Source: an uncultured Christensenellaceae bacterium (GTDB taxonomy: Bacteria > Bacillota > Clostridia > Christensenellales > UBA3700). Taken from it: DNA of 64,000 bases. The notes beneath the pieces were generated by a model, which made no database searches, was not told the DNA's origin, and worked only from the letters and a program-made list of their open reading frames with translations. This document shows, piece by piece, positions 25,979 to 36,400 of the stretch. The position numbers and the translations under genes were made by a program. The first letter of the stretch is position 1, and each line of letters begins with the position of its first letter. The stretch is from NCBI GenBank assembly GCA_944380305.1, contig CALWHF010000003.1:1-64000 (forward strand), written 5' to 3'.

Positions 25979-26314
25979 AATACGAAAAGTCGAATATCGG
26001 GCTATCTGCTGTCGTTGGGTATCAAGCCGTCCAGCAAAGGCTACCGTTATCTCAGCGAGCTTATCGCCATGAAGTCGCAAGGCACGGAGATACTTCCCCT
26101 CAAATACGTCGGTTACAGGCTCGTATCCGAAAAGTACGGCGCAAGCACCGATTGCGTTGACAAGAATATCCAGAACTGCATTTCCAAAGCATGGCTAGAC
26201 GGAGATCTCGACGCTCTTTACCGCGAATTCGGCAACACGATAGATTGCGACAAGGGTAAACCCACAGCAAAGCAATTCATCATGCAGGCGGTCGAAAGGA
26301 TTTGTAATTCGTAA
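25976..26314 (+). CDS. Stand-alone Spo0A C-terminal (effector) domain protein
   Basis: A 112-residue protein that aligns end to end with the DNA-binding domain of Spo0A, the master sporulation regulator. Matching features are an N-terminal LLSLGIKPSSKGYRYLSELI (compare IGVPAHIKGYQYLREAI), LPLKYVGYRLVSEKYGAS, the helix with VDKNIQNCISKAWLDGDLD (compare ERAIRHAIEVAWSRGN) and the diagnostic KGKPTAKQFIM. The phosphorylatable receiver domain (about 130 residues plus linker) is absent, and nothing upstream encodes one, so it would bind DNA without phosphorelay control or compete with full-length Spo0A at 0A boxes. Probably cytoplasmic, dimeric on DNA. Rightward, divergent from deoB, predicted leaderless. 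Confidence 0.8.
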   Translation: MNTKSRISGYLLSLGIKPSSKGYRYLSELIAMKSQGTEILPLKYVGYRLVSEKYGASTDCVDKNIQNCISKAWLDGDLDALYREFGNTIDCDKGKPTAKQFIMQAVERICNS

Positions 26315-26508
26315 CCTCTGAGCGTAACGCGTCGTGCAAACTTCTATACCGATATTCCGCAAAACGAACCGAATATCCTCTCTTTTTACTCTGATCAATC
26401 GCGCTATTTTTCCGCCAATCGCGTGATCATTCGCAAAAACACGCTTTTCTGATATGGTCAAACAGATTCATGCCATATTGTTTCTCTCCACATCGCGAAA
26501 AAGCGATA

Positions 26509-26538
26509 TTTTGTCGCAAAAACGCAAATTTTGTCGCA
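26509..26538 (+). promoter_or_regulatory. Tandem 0A-box-like repeats
   Basis: Two copies of TTTTGTCGCA (26509-26518 and 26529-26538) lie 20 bp apart, 31 bp before the SpoIIM-like start. TGTCGCA differs by one base from the Spo0A core TGTCGAA. The downstream copy would overlap the -35 position of a promoter with a CATATT or TATTTT -10 at 26557-26564. Confidence 0.4.
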
Positions 26539-26569
26539 TAACGACATCTATGCTCTCATATTTTTTAGT

Positions 26570-27181
26570 ATGCGGACCAAAAGATTTTGTCTCAACGTGA
26601 ATTATATCCGCAACCGTATTGCGGCGTTTTTCGACGAACACGCGGCACTCGTCGCGATCGTCTGTTGCTCGTTTCTGACGGGACTGCTTATAGGCATCGT
26701 GGTTGCGGTAAGATTCGGCGAAGAATACTACAAACTCAACCTTTTCGCCGAGCTGAAATCTCAGGAGTACGGCAAATTTTCGACTTTCTTCACATATTTT
26801 CTGCTTGCGCTTGCAACGCTTGCGATAAACTTCACCTGCGTATTCAAAAAATACTTCACCGCACTCGGGTTCGTCTGGACAGCATTCCTCGGATACCGTT
26901 TCGGGCTGGGTTTCGTTGGCGCGGCGAACGTCGCGCTGACAGACGGCATATTGACCGCTGTGTTCTTCTATCTGCCGCTTTGCATCGGATTCGTGACGAT
27001 TTGTTTCGTATCTATCGGAGCTGCGAGCAAATACTGGATAGCGAAAGGAGCGACTTTGACCTGCGCGCGTTCGATGACGGAATTGCTCTCTTTTTATGCG
27101 GCTCTGCTGCTTTGTTTTACTCTGCTCGCGCTGGTTGTATGCGTGATAATGCCTTGGCTCGTCGCGCTGGTTTTTTTCTGA
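26570..27181 (+). CDS. Multi-pass membrane protein, SpoIIM-like
   Basis: A protein of 203 residues from the ATG at 26570 (an in-frame TTG 39 nt upstream is less likely). It has a basic, cytosolic N-terminus, then about five hydrophobic segments (roughly 22-45, 75-95, 98-120, 125-155, 170-203), with a 30-residue extracytoplasmic loop after the first. Layout, length and the glycine-rich third helix resemble SpoIIM, part of the SpoIIDMP machine that thins septal peptidoglycan during engulfment, but I see no invariant motif. Context helps: in B. subtilis spoIIM lies in the same string as drm (deoB) and dacF, both just upstream here. Identification is moderate only. Confidence 0.45.
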   Translation: MRTKRFCLNVNYIRNRIAAFFDEHAALVAIVCCSFLTGLLIGIVVAVRFGEEYYKLNLFAELKSQEYGKFSTFFTYFLLALATLAINFTCVFKKYFTALGFVWTAFLGYRFGLGFVGAANVALTDGILTAVFFYLPLCIGFVTICFVSIGAASKYWIAKGATLTCARSMTELLSFYAALLLCFTLLALVVCVIMPWLVALVFF

Positions 27182-27213
27182 AAAACGCGTCAACAACACG
27201 CATATCGTATGCA

Positions 27214-27492
27214 ATACCAGACCAGAATAATACGAACCAGCCCTGAGGCGCGCCTTTTATGCGTTTTTCAGCAATGCTCGCTTGAAAATATCACAATATT
27301 ATCTGCGCTCACCTCGCTGAAACACACTATAAAAATCGTTGCCTGAGGGTGCATGCAGTTTTAAGCAGACAAATTTTTGTCGATACAAGGCAAATGCCGC
27401 AGGTAATATTATACATATTATCAAGGCATTTAACGCAGTAGCGACGGAAATATGCCGCTTAAAACCTTGTTCGTATTATTCTGGTCTGGTAT
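27214..27492 (+). repeat. 279-bp element bounded by perfect 24-nt inverted repeats, with nested hairpin
   Basis: The 24-nt arms at 27214-27237 and 27469-27492 are exact reverse complements (left arm begins ATACCAGACCAG). Inside the right part are nested helices: 27358-27366 with 27457-27465 (9 bp), 27373-27382 with 27442-27451 (10 bp, two G.U), 27392-27398 with 27425-27431 (7 bp) and 27402-27409 with 27415-27422 (8 bp, one G.U, 5-nt loop). The G.U pairs fit only a rightward RNA. The arms begin and end with TA-containing sequence, compatible with a small transposon derivative; no transposase is present. Confidence 0.65.
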
Positions 27493-27586
27493 AGGATACA
27501 CCGATTAAACGTAATTTTGAACCGACACATAATTTCCCGAATGATTGTTCTGATTAGATTCAATATCGGATGAAGTATAAATTATA

Positions 27587-27606
27587 ATAACTTAACGGTA
27601 AGTTAT
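27587..27606. repeat. 8-bp inverted repeat
   Basis: ATAACTTA/TAAGTTAT with a 4-nt spacer; could be an operator or small hairpin. No U-run follows on either strand. Confidence 0.4.
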
Positions 27607-27661
27607 CAGGATGTTTACACTTTGAAAATTTTATAGTTTACCGTGCCGGGCGGTTATTCTA

Positions 27662-27692
27662 TCGCAGATAACTCTATCCCTATGATCTGCGA
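27662..27692. repeat. 8-bp inverted repeat with 15-nt loop
   Basis: TCGCAGAT (27662-27669) and ATCTGCGA (27685-27692) are perfect complements. Function unknown. Confidence 0.4.
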
Positions 27693-27792
27693 AACATTGT
27701 CACGCGCTTGCGTAATGACAGTAACGCAGACTCAGCCTTAAAAAACAATGACGAATCGCGACAGCGACTGAGACCTCTGTCATACGGGCTGA

Positions 27793-27822
27793 CAAACAAA
27801 AAGCGGACGGTTACCCGTCCGC
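27793..27822 (-). terminator. Terminator after rny
   Basis: Leftward transcript: GCGGACGG pairs perfectly with CCGTCCGC (27803-27810/27815-27822), 4-nt loop, followed by TTTTTGTTTG. Confidence 0.9.
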
Positions 27823-27843
27823 GTTCTTGCTTGAAAAGATATG

Positions 27844-29451
27844 TTATTTCGCGTATTCCACGCGCCTTACTTCTCTTATCACGTTTACTTTGATCTGTCC
27901 CGGATATTCCAGTTCCGCCTCCAGCTTCTTTGCGATCTCCTTTGCCATGAACATGGTCTTGGAGTCGTCGACTTCTTCGGGCTTCACGATGACTCTGATC
28001 TCTCTGCCCGCCTGTATCGCGTACGACTGCTCGACGCCGTCGAACGAATTTGCAAGGCTCTCGAGTTTTTCCAGCCTCTTGACGTAATTCTCGAGCGACT
28101 CTCTTCTCGCGCCGGGTCTGGCACCCGATACGGAGTCTGCCGCCTGCACGATTATCGCCTCGAGGGTCGTGGGCTCTACGTCGCCGTGGTGAGCTTCTAT
28201 CGCGTGAATGACCGCGCGGCTCTCCTTGAATTTCTTGGCGAGCTCTACACCTATCGTGACGTGAGTGCCTTCGAATTCATGGTCAACGGATTTGCCTATA
28301 TCGTGGAGTAGTCCCGCTCTCTTTGCGACCTTGACGTCTGCTCCGAGTTCCGACGCCATCATACCCGCGAGGAAACAAACCTCGAGCGAGTGATTGAGGA
28401 CGTTCTGACCGTAGCTGGTACGGTACTTGAGCCTGCCGAGAAGTTTGATCAGCTCGGGGTGCAAACCGTATACGTTTGCCTCGTATGCCGCTTCTTCGCC
28501 TGCCTCTTTTATCTGCGCGTCCATCTCTTTCTTTACCTTTTCGACGGTCTCTTCTATCCTTGCGGGATGAATTCTGCCGTCCGAAACGAGTTTTTCGATC
28601 GTCTGTCTCGCTATCTCGCGTCTGACGGGATCGAATCCCGAGATGGTCACGACGTCCGGAGTGTCGTCAATGATGAGGTCTACGCCCGTACTGTTTTCTA
28701 TCGAACGGATATTTCTTCCTACTCTGCCTATCAGTCTGCCCTTCATGTCTTCGTTGGGAAGGGATACGACGGATACGGCTATTTCGGAAGCGTGGTCGAC
28801 TGCACATCTCTGAAGTGCGAGTCCCACTATATTTCTCGCTTTTTTATCAGCGTCTTCTTTGGCTTGCTGTTCTATCTCTCTGACTTTGACTTCTGCGTCT
28901 TTTCTCGCCTCGTCGAGCATTTCGTCCATCAAAACGTTCTTTGCCTCGCTCTGGGTCATGCCCGAAACTTTTTCGAGCTCCGCGACCATAGCGGCGTGGG
29001 CGTTCCTGACTTCGCCTTCGAGCTGTTCGACTTCTGCCTCTTTCTGCTCTACCTGCTTTTTCTTCTCGTCGATGAGGTCGGATTTTTTATCGATAGCGAG
29101 TTCGCGTTTCACGAGCTGATCTTCGCGTTGAGAGAGTCTCTGTTCCGTTCTCGACAACTCGGCTTTTTTCTCTCGCGTCTCTCTGTCTAATTCCTGACGC
29201 AATCTTTGCTGCTCTTCCTTGGCTTCGACCTTTGCCTCTTTGAGGAATACCTTTGCTTCGTTCTGTGACTCTTCTTTAAGCTTATCGCACTCGTGCTTTA
29301 CGCTGCCGACAGCGCGACGCGCATAGAATCTGTACACTACCAAACCGATTGCAACTCCGACGAGAGCCGTGACAATAGCTATCACGGCGACAATGCCGCC
29401 GGAAATTCCCGCACCGAGGATCGAGGTCAAGCCGATGTTACTGCTTAACAT
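27844..29451 (-). CDS. rny: Ribonuclease Y
   Basis: A 535-residue membrane-anchored endoribonuclease that initiates mRNA decay. An N-terminal helix (about 17-42) is followed by a long coiled coil rich in Lys/Glu/Gln (about 50-205), a KH domain (about 220-285, [15 protein letters not shown]) and an HD domain with the catalytic [12 protein letters not shown]. Size is right for the family. GGAGG precedes the ATG. The recA-rny neighbourhood is conserved in Firmicutes. Confidence 0.96.
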   Translation of the reverse strand: MLSSNIGLTSILGAGISGGIVAVIAIVTALVGVAIGLVVYRFYARRAVGSVKHECDKLKEESQNEAKVFLKEAKVEAKEEQQRLRQELDRETREKKAELSRTEQRLSQREDQLVKRELAIDKKSDLIDEKKKQVEQKEAEVEQLEGEVRNAHAAMVAELEKVSGMTQSEAKNVLMDEMLDEARKDAEVKVREIEQQAKEDADKKARNIVGLALQRCAVDHASEIAVSVVSLPNEDMKGRLIGRVGRNIRSIENSTGVDLIIDDTPDVVTISGFDPVRREIARQTIEKLVSDGRIHPARIEETVEKVKKEMDAQIKEAGEEAAYEANVYGLHPELIKLLGRLKYRTSYGQNVLNHSLEVCFLAGMMASELGADVKVAKRAGLLHDIGKSVDHEFEGTHVTIGVELAKKFKESRAVIHAIEAHHGDVEPTTLEAIIVQAADSVSGARPGARRESLENYVKRLEKLESLANSFDGVEQSYAIQAGREIRVIVKPEEVDDSKTMFMAKEIAKKLEAELEYPGQIKVNVIREVRRVEYAK

Positions 29452-29513
29452 TTCAACCTCCTGATATTCAATTTTTAAGTTTCGTATACCCGAACACGTC
29501 GGGGTATTGTCTT

Positions 29514-29543
29514 ATTATAACCTTATTTTGCGCGCGTTGTCAA
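29514..29543 (-). promoter_or_regulatory. Promoter of rny
   Basis: Minus-strand TTGACA (29538-29543), 18-nt spacer, TATAAT (29514-29519). The leader contains an imperfect hairpin (about 29485-29507, ATACCC/GGGTAT). Confidence 0.75.
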
Positions 29544-29585
29544 TGTAAATGCCAAAATTTGACCTAAAGCGGCATAGTTTTTGAT

Positions 29586-30596
29586 TTATTGCGCGTTTAC
29601 GCCGAGAATTTTGTCTTTTATCTCAGCCATAAGCTCGGGATTGTCCTCCAGGTATCTGACGGTGTTGTCCCTTCCCTGTCCGATCTTCTCGTCGTTGTAG
29701 CTGAACCACGAGCCGCTCTTGACGATAATCTTTTTCTCTATCGCGAGATCGAGGATACAGCCGCTCTGCGAAATGCCCTTGCCGAATATGATGTCGAACT
29801 CGGCGGTGCGGAACGGAGGCGCGAGTTTGTTCTTGACGACTTTTGCCTTCGTGTGGTTTCCGATAAACTCCGCGCCGTCCTTCAGAGTATCGCCCTTTCT
29901 GACCTCGACTCTTATGCTTGCGCCGAATCTGAGAGCCCTGCCGCCCGGAGTAGTCTCGGGATTGCCGAACATTACGCCGACTTTCTCTCTTATCTGGTTG
30001 ATGAATATGATGCAGGTATTCGTCTTGCTGATTATGCCCGTCAGCTTTCTGAGAGCCTGCGACATGAGTCTTGCCTGCACGCCGACGGAGCTTTGTCCCA
30101 TCTCACCGTCTATTTCCGCTCTCGGTGTCAGAGCCGCAACGGAGTCGATTACGATGAGGTCGATAGAATTGCTCCTTACAAGTGTTTCGGCAATGTTAAG
30201 AGCTTGTTCGCCGTCGTCAGGCTGCGAAACGTAAAGGTTCTTCACGTCCACACCTAGATTTTCGGCATATATCGGGTCGAGAGCGTGCTCGGCGTCGATG
30301 AACGCGGCAACGCCTCCCGCCTGCTGACATGACGCGATCGCATGAAGGGCGACCGTCGTCTTGCCCGAAGATTCGGGACCGTATATCTCGACAATCCTGC
30401 CGCGCGGCCAGCCGCCTATACCGAGAGCCATATCAAGCGTAAGGCACCCCGAACTGAACGTATCGACCTTCATTACGGTCTCGTCGCCGAGTTTCATTAT
30501 AGAGCCTTTGCCGTACTGTTTCTCGATCTTGGCGATGGCGTCTTCAATAAGCGAGGATTTTTCCTTTGCCTTATTGTCGTCAATCTTTTTTTCCAT
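29586..30596 (-). CDS. recA: Recombinase RecA
   Basis: A 336-residue ATP-dependent strand-exchange protein. Walker A is GPESSGKTT (73-81), the [11 protein letters not shown] segment and the Walker B-like [10 protein letters not shown] follow, and the L2 loop [22 protein letters not shown] is intact. The C-terminal acidic tail is short. It follows cinA by 10 nt with an AGAGGT site, so SOS control from a private promoter is not evident; a LexA box was not recognised in the gap. Confidence 0.97.
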   Translation of the reverse strand: MEKKIDDNKAKEKSSLIEDAIAKIEKQYGKGSIMKLGDETVMKVDTFSSGCLTLDMALGIGGWPRGRIVEIYGPESSGKTTVALHAIASCQQAGGVAAFIDAEHALDPIYAENLGVDVKNLYVSQPDDGEQALNIAETLVRSNSIDLIVIDSVAALTPRAEIDGEMGQSSVGVQARLMSQALRKLTGIISKTNTCIIFINQIREKVGVMFGNPETTPGGRALRFGASIRVEVRKGDTLKDGAEFIGNHTKAKVVKNKLAPPFRTAEFDIIFGKGISQSGCILDLAIEKKIIVKSGSWFSYNDEKIGQGRDNTVRYLEDNPELMAEIKDKILGVNAQ

Positions 30597-30606
30597 AATT
30601 ACCTCT

Positions 30607-31338
30607 TTATATTTTTCTTTTTATAGTCTGACCGACGGCTATATCGCCGCGGATAACTCCTATGAAACCGAACAGCGCGAAATTGACCGCAGAATTGCGC
30701 ACGGTGTTTCTGTCGCCGTCTATCATCAGCTCGTATACGAGTGCGCCTTCAGAGCACGCTATCGCGACGTAGCAGAGCCCTACGGGAGTGTCGTATTCGT
30801 CGCTGTCGGGGCCAGCGCATCCTGTCGTGGATACGGCGTAGTCGGCTATACGGTTGGCAAGCAGACCCTGTGCCATTTCGAGCACGACTTCTTTGCTGAC
30901 TATGCCGTATTTCTCTATGGTCTGGACCTTGACGTGAAGTCTTCTTATCTTCGCGCTGCCGTCGTATGTAACGAGTCCTTCGTAAAACGCCTTGCTCGCG
31001 CCTTCGACACCTACCACTCTCGCACTGATGAGTCCGCCGGTAAACGATTCCGCCACGCTGAAGGTCTTGCCCTTTTCTCTCAGCAAAGCCACCAGCACCT
31101 CTTCGAGGCTTTCGCCGTCTTCGGAATAAAGCCTGTCTCCGAGGATACCCTTTATCGCCAGCACGGTCTCGTTGAAGACGACTTCGTCCGCGCTGTTGTT
31201 TATCACTTCTATTTTACAGTCGAGATACTCCTCCGTTATCACGATGCTGACGCCCTCTCTTTCCGCTTTGCGGATTTCGTCGAGAACGTCTGAAACGTCG
31301 AATGCCTTGAGAGTACACAGATTTATGCAGTTTATCAT
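30607..31338 (-). CDS. cinA: CinA-like protein lacking the N-terminal MoaB/MogA-type domain
   Basis: A 243-residue protein. Residues about 85-243 are the CinA C-terminal nicotinamide-nucleotide amidase domain with [14 protein letters not shown] and [22 protein letters not shown]. Residues about 20-82 resemble the KH-like linker of full CinA ([20 protein letters not shown]). The first domain of about 165 residues found in most Firmicutes CinA (competence-damage/MoCF-like) is missing, with a different 20-residue start in its place. The enzyme would deamidate NMN in pyridine nucleotide recycling. Position pgsA-cinA-recA is conserved. Confidence 0.85.
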   Translation of the reverse strand: MINCINLCTLKAFDVSDVLDEIRKAEREGVSIVITEEYLDCKIEVINNSADEVVFNETVLAIKGILGDRLYSEDGESLEEVLVALLREKGKTFSVAESFTGGLISARVVGVEGASKAFYEGLVTYDGSAKIRRLHVKVQTIEKYGIVSKEVVLEMAQGLLANRIADYAVSTTGCAGPDSDEYDTPVGLCYVAIACSEGALVYELMIDGDRNTVRNSAVNFALFGFIGVIRGDIAVGQTIKRKI

Positions 31339-31368
31339 GTTTTGCCCCTTTATCGAGTATGAGACGCG

Positions 31369-31992
31369 TCAGTTTTCTTCCCCGTCTTTTTGTTTGTCGT
31401 TATCGGCAAATATAGCCTTGTTTTTAACAATGTAATTTATGCCCGAATATACCGTCAGCACCGTCGCGAGTATTAGCATAATGCCTGCCGCCCACATCGT
31501 GGATTCGCCGAACGAACCGCCTATCGGCACGAACAACGCGGTACCTATCGCGGCGAGAGTGATGACCGTCTTCGCTTTGCCCCAGATGTCCGCGGCAAGA
31601 ATGAATTTCTTTGACGCGGCGATCTGTCTGAACAGACCTATTATCAGTTCTCTCGCGATAATGATTATCGTGCAGATCATCGCGACGTACTTCATGCCCC
31701 AGATGAAATTGCCTTCCATAATGAAAGCAAGCCCGGTCAGCACGCATACCTTGTCCGCAATCGGATCCAGAAATTTTCCGAGAGTCGTGACCTGGTTGTA
31801 CTTTCTCGCGAGATAACCGTCAAGGAAGTCGGTCAGCGCGGTCGCGATGTACAGAAGCGACGTGACGTAGCAAAGTACGTCTGCCACTTGCTTGTTCCCT
31901 TCGCCGTAAAAGTGCATTTCAAGACAGAAAAGCACTATCAGCACGGGCAACATGACTATTCTCGTCACAGTTATTTTTGTAGGTAAATTCAT
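31369..31992 (-). CDS. pgsA: CDP-diacylglycerol-glycerol-3-phosphate 3-phosphatidyltransferase
   Basis: A 207-residue integral membrane enzyme of phosphatidylglycerol synthesis. The CDP-alcohol phosphotransferase signature DGX2ARX8GX3DX3D is seen as DGYLARKYNQVTTLGKFLDP followed by IAD. About six hydrophobic segments. The start is the ATG overlapping the rimO stop (ATGA) with AGGAG 10 nt upstream; the frame stays open much further upstream, but that part is only rimO read in another frame. Confidence 0.94.
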   Translation of the reverse strand: MNLPTKITVTRIVMLPVLIVLFCLEMHFYGEGNKQVADVLCYVTSLLYIATALTDFLDGYLARKYNQVTTLGKFLDPIADKVCVLTGLAFIMEGNFIWGMKYVAMICTIIIIARELIIGLFRQIAASKKFILAADIWGKAKTVITLAAIGTALFVPIGGSFGESTMWAAGIMLILATVLTVYSGINYIVKNKAIFADNDKQKDGEEN

Positions 31993-33305
31993 ATCACGGT
32001 TTCTCCTATAAGGTCGCAACCTTCGCTTGAAATCATGCGCACGGGGTAAAAATTGCCCACTTCGAGGCACTCGGAAGACCCGAAATACACCCTTGCGTCC
32101 ACGTCGGGCGCATCGTACTGCGTCCTGCCGTAAAACGCCTCGGCATCTTCGTCTATACCTTCGTACAGCACGGTCTCCACTCCGCCCACTCTGCGCGCGG
32201 TGTTTTCGTTCATTATCGACTCCTGCAAAGAATACAGTCTGTCGTATCTCGCCTGCTTGATCTCCTCGTCTATCTGACCGTCGAGCCTCGCAGCGGCGGT
32301 GTTGTCCTCTTTCGAGTATCTGAAGAACCCGCATCTGTCGAGCCGCGCGGTCTTCAGAAATTCCTCGAGTTCGTCCACGTCGCTCTCCGTCTCCGTCGGG
32401 AATCCTACGATGAACGTGCTCCTGATACAGAACCCGCCTTTGGCGCGGATCTTGTCAAACAGAGAGATTATCCCTTGCTTGGTTATCCGCCTGTTCATCT
32501 TCTTTAATATTCTGTCACTTATATGTTGACACGGTATGTCAAGATATTTGCAGATTTTTTTATTTTCGGAAATATATTCCAGAAGCTCGTCGCTTATACC
32601 CTCGGGATAAAGATACAAAAGTCTTATCCATTCGACGTCGAGTTCCGAAAGCTGTTTCAGAAGATCGACGAGCATGCACCTTCCCTCGAGATCGTAACCG
32701 TATCTCGTAAGATCCTGCGCGACGAGGACGAGTTCCTTAATAGGATACCCCCTGAGCAGGGCTTTGGCTTCGTCAACGAGATCGGCTATCGGAACGGACG
32801 TGTATCTGCCCCTGATCTGCGGTATCGCGCAGTATGTGCAATGATTGTCGCAGCCTTCGGCGATCTTCAGGTACGCATAGTGCGGCGGCGTGGTCAGCAC
32901 GCGCGCCTTGGTATGCTTGCGGAAATCCTTGTCGTTGGGGATACAGACGGTATGTTTGCCGTCCAGATCGCGTATCACGCGCGGCAGAAGATGGTAACTG
33001 CCCGTGCCGAGAAACGCATCGACTTCGGGAAAACCGTCCTTCAGCTCGTTCATATAGCGTTGAGGCAGGCAACCCGTGACTATCAGATATTTGCACTTGT
33101 TCTTTTTGTATTCCGCCATTTCGAGTATCGTCGAGATTGCTTCCTGCTTTGCCTCGTCGATAAACGCGCATGTGTTTACGACGATCGCGTCGGCATCCGA
33201 CGGATCGGAAGTCAGCCCGAAACCGTCCTCTGCGAGGTATGCGAGCATATTCTCGGAATCTATCCTGTTTTTGTCGCAACCGAGCGACACAACTCCTATC
33301 TTCAA
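31989..33305 (-). CDS. rimO: Ribosomal protein S12 methylthiotransferase
   Basis: A 438-residue radical-SAM methylthiotransferase modifying the conserved Asp of ribosomal protein S12. The N-terminal domain carries three cluster cysteines (SLGCDKNRID, VNTCAFI, TGCLPQR), the radical-SAM core has Cys152, Cys156 and Cys159 in EGCDNHCTYCAIP, and a TRAM domain ends the protein. The start is a TTG with GAGAGGA upstream; it gives the family N-terminus MKIGVVSLGC. An in-frame upstream extension of 34 codons lacks family similarity. Overlaps pgsA by 4 nt. Confidence 0.93.
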   Translation of the reverse strand: MKIGVVSLGCDKNRIDSENMLAYLAEDGFGLTSDPSDADAIVVNTCAFIDEAKQEAISTILEMAEYKKNKCKYLIVTGCLPQRYMNELKDGFPEVDAFLGTGSYHLLPRVIRDLDGKHTVCIPNDKDFRKHTKARVLTTPPHYAYLKIAEGCDNHCTYCAIPQIRGRYTSVPIADLVDEAKALLRGYPIKELVLVAQDLTRYGYDLEGRCMLVDLLKQLSELDVEWIRLLYLYPEGISDELLEYISENKKICKYLDIPCQHISDRILKKMNRRITKQGIISLFDKIRAKGGFCIRSTFIVGFPTETESDVDELEEFLKTARLDRCGFFRYSKEDNTAAARLDGQIDEEIKQARYDRLYSLQESIMNENTARRVGGVETVLYEGIDEDAEAFYGRTQYDAPDVDARVYFGSSECLEVGNFYPVRMISSEGCDLIGETVI

Positions 33306-33419
33306 TCTGTCCTCTCTGTATGAGAAACGACGCGGTTTGCCGCATAATTTCCCGTGATCTTCGTATTCAGCGACGTTTTCTCCGCGCCGCTGCCGTGTTG
33401 TCCACACGCAAACGCGATG

Positions 33420-36400
33420 TCAGTTCATGTCGTCTCCGCCCTCGTCGGAGAACAGTCTGTCGTATTCTTCCTGCGTGATCAGTATCTCTCTCTGCTTATT
33501 GCCTGGTGCGGGTTTCGATATAAAACCTCTCGCCTCCATCATGTCCAGGAGCTTTGCCGCTCTCGGAAAACCGAGATAAAGCCTTCTCTGCAACATGGAT
33601 ATGGAGATCGAACCGTTGTCGATGGCAAGCTGCACTGCCTGCGCAAACATCGGATCGTGATTGCCGCTGCCGCCCTCTCCCGCATCTGCGGTAACGGATG
33701 CCTGATCGGGTTCTTCGGGCACGAAGTCGATCGCTTTCTGTATATCTTCGTCGAAATACGCCTCGTTGTTCTCTTTGACCTGCTCGACCACGGACACGAC
33801 TTCCGAACCCGTGATAAACGCGCATTGCAGACGCACAGGGAGCGGCTTGGTACTGAGCTTATAGAGCATATCGCCCTTTCTCAACAGCTTTTCCGCGCCC
33901 GAATAGTCGAGTATCGTCTTGCTGTCCACGTTGGAGACGACTGCGAAAGCTATTCTCGTAGGCAGGTTGGCTTTTATCGTACCCGTAATGACGTCGACCG
34001 AAGGTCTCTGCGTCGCGAGTATGATGTGTATGCCCGCAGCGCGCGCCTTAGCCGTAAGTCTCTTGACGAGTGCCTCGAACTCCTTTGCCGACGGAGACTG
34101 CATTATATCCGCCGCCTCGTCGATTATTATCAGGATATACGGCATCTTCTGCATGCTCTTGTCGTTCTTGCAAAGAGCGTTGTATTCTTCGATATTGGAC
34201 TGTTTGAAGTTCTTGATCTCCGAATACCTCCTCTCCATCTCGTCTATCGCCCACTTGAGAGCGTTGATGACCTTCGCGTTGTCGCTGAGTATCTCGGGCA
34301 CGAGAAGGTGCGGCAGACCCTCGTACTTGAAGAATTCGACTTCTTTGGGGTCTACGAGAATGAGTCTCAGATCCTCGGGAGAATATCTGTACAACAAGCT
34401 GACCAACAGACAGTTGAGGCATACGGATTTACCTGCGCCCGTACCGCCTGCGACCAGAGCGTGCGGGAATTCGGTTATGTCGCCGACGTAGCACTCGCCG
34501 TCTATGTCCTTGCCGAGCGCGAAATACAGACCGCTCGACTTGCCGTTGTTGAATTCTCTCGAATTGATTATCGGTTTGAGTCCCACCGTACCCCTGTTCT
34601 CGTTAGGTATTTCGATACCGACGAAACGTTTTTTGGGGATAGGTGCCTCGATACGGATGCTCTCCGCCGCGAGACACATCGCGAGGTCGTTGTAGTGCTG
34701 CGGTATCTTGTTTACGCTTATGCCCGGCGGAACTTCCAGCTCGAGTCTGCTGAACGTAGGTCCTTTGACCACGTTCACCACCTTTGCGTCTATTCCGAAG
34801 TTTGCAAGACAAGTCTCTACGCTCGCTATCTTCTCGGCAAAATCGGTGCCCGAATCCACTTCCTCTTTATAATCCTTGAGGCAGTCGATGCGCGGCGGAA
34901 CGTACGGCTTGCGCTTTACGGGTTTCTTGGGCTTTGGCTGCTCTGCCGCAGTGCCCGAAGTCACCGCGCTCTGCGATGCGCTTGCCTGTGCCGTGGGTTT
35001 GCTTTGTACGGGCGCAATATCCGTATTCACTCCTATGATCGGCTTGATCTGAGGCTTAGGCGGTTCGTAAGTCTTTTGTTCGACGGGCTTTTCGGGTTCG
35101 ACGGGTCTGACCGTCTCTTCTTTCTTCGTGTAATCCGTCGCGTTGCTCCTCTTGTAGTCGTCGCCGCTGCCGGTAAATCCTTTCAGAGGATCGCCGCCTC
35201 TCTCCGTCTTGTCTTCAGCCTCCCCGAAGTCATCCATCGAGCCGCTGAGCAGAGACTTGCCGCTGCCCGTGCTCTTGTCGTCCTTGACGTCGTCGTCCAG
35301 AAGTTTGTCTATATTGTCGAAAAGACTGCGCGTCACTTCGTCGTCGGTACTCTTCTGTACGGGCGCATCGAATTCGCTCGTGTCGGAAGTGAACGATTCT
35401 TCTTCGGACGCATCGGTATTCTGCTGTTCGCGCATACGGCGCATATTCTCTTCGAGGTTCTTCAGACGCGAATTGTTGCTGTATCCTTCGTATATGTCCT
35501 TTTCTTCTTTTTCGGTCTTCTGAGTCTGAGACGACTGCGAGGTCTGGCTCTTTGTCGGACCGCTGCCGTAAAGTATATCCCATGAACTCTTCGCCTCCGC
35601 CTTCGTCTCGTCGGAAAGCGAGCTTCTTCTGACGTCTCTGGCGTTGTAGAGCTTGTCCATCGCCTCCTGTTTGCGGCGACGGTTGTATACGTCGAGAGCG
35701 TCGTCCACGACCTTGTCGCTTATCGCGTCGCCGTTGTCAGTCTGCGAGTAATAATCGGAATAATCCTCTACGTCCTCAGCACCGCCGATATTCTCCATAT
35801 CGTCGTATTCGACAGGCTTTTTGCCGAACCTCCTGCCCATGCGTCTAGAGTGCTGTCTGCCGTCGACGTCGCCGTTGTACATATCGCGCTCGTCTTCCTG
35901 TCCGTAAGACGAGTCAGCCGTCGCACCGCCGTCGTAGACCACGGTCGAACTTTCAATCGCGGACGCCTTCTTCTTTCCTCCCTTGCCCGAGCCGAACTGT
36001 CTCGCACGGAAGGTTATCTCCTTGTTGAGCTGAGAGACGATGAGAAGAGCTATCACGCCGATCAGAAGAAGTCCCGCTATCACTTCGGAGACGATATACA
36101 GTTTTACGGGGAAATAGAGGATCAGCGCGCCCAGCCAGCCGCCCGCGGTATCCGCGTTGTCGTAGCAGGCTTTCATGTATTCGCCGTAACTGCCGTCGGC
36201 ATATATCCTCGAGGAATACATGTGGATCATCGTTATCACGAGAGCGAGCGCGACGACGTAGAGCATCGTCACCCCTGCGGTAACGCTCCTCTTACGCTTG
36301 AGCATCATCGCCAGACCGACTATCATCCCGCTTATCGAATACGCATATACGGCATAGCCGAAAACCCCCGTCATGAATTTGGTCACTACCGCGCCCGCTT

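Larger units (their letters stand above)
27182..27843. other. Gene-free region rich in inverted repeats
   Basis: About 660 bp between the convergent SpoIIM-like gene and rny. It contains the 279-bp inverted-repeat element (27214-27492), two further perfect 8-nt inverted repeats (27587-27606 and 27662-27692) and the rny terminator (27793-27822). No protein-coding frame is convincing. Confidence 0.7.

Noticed and set aside
27373..27384. 0A-box-like TTTTGTCGAT inside the inverted-repeat element
   Set aside because: It forms one side of a helix in the element, and no promoter lies nearby, so resemblance is probably chance.
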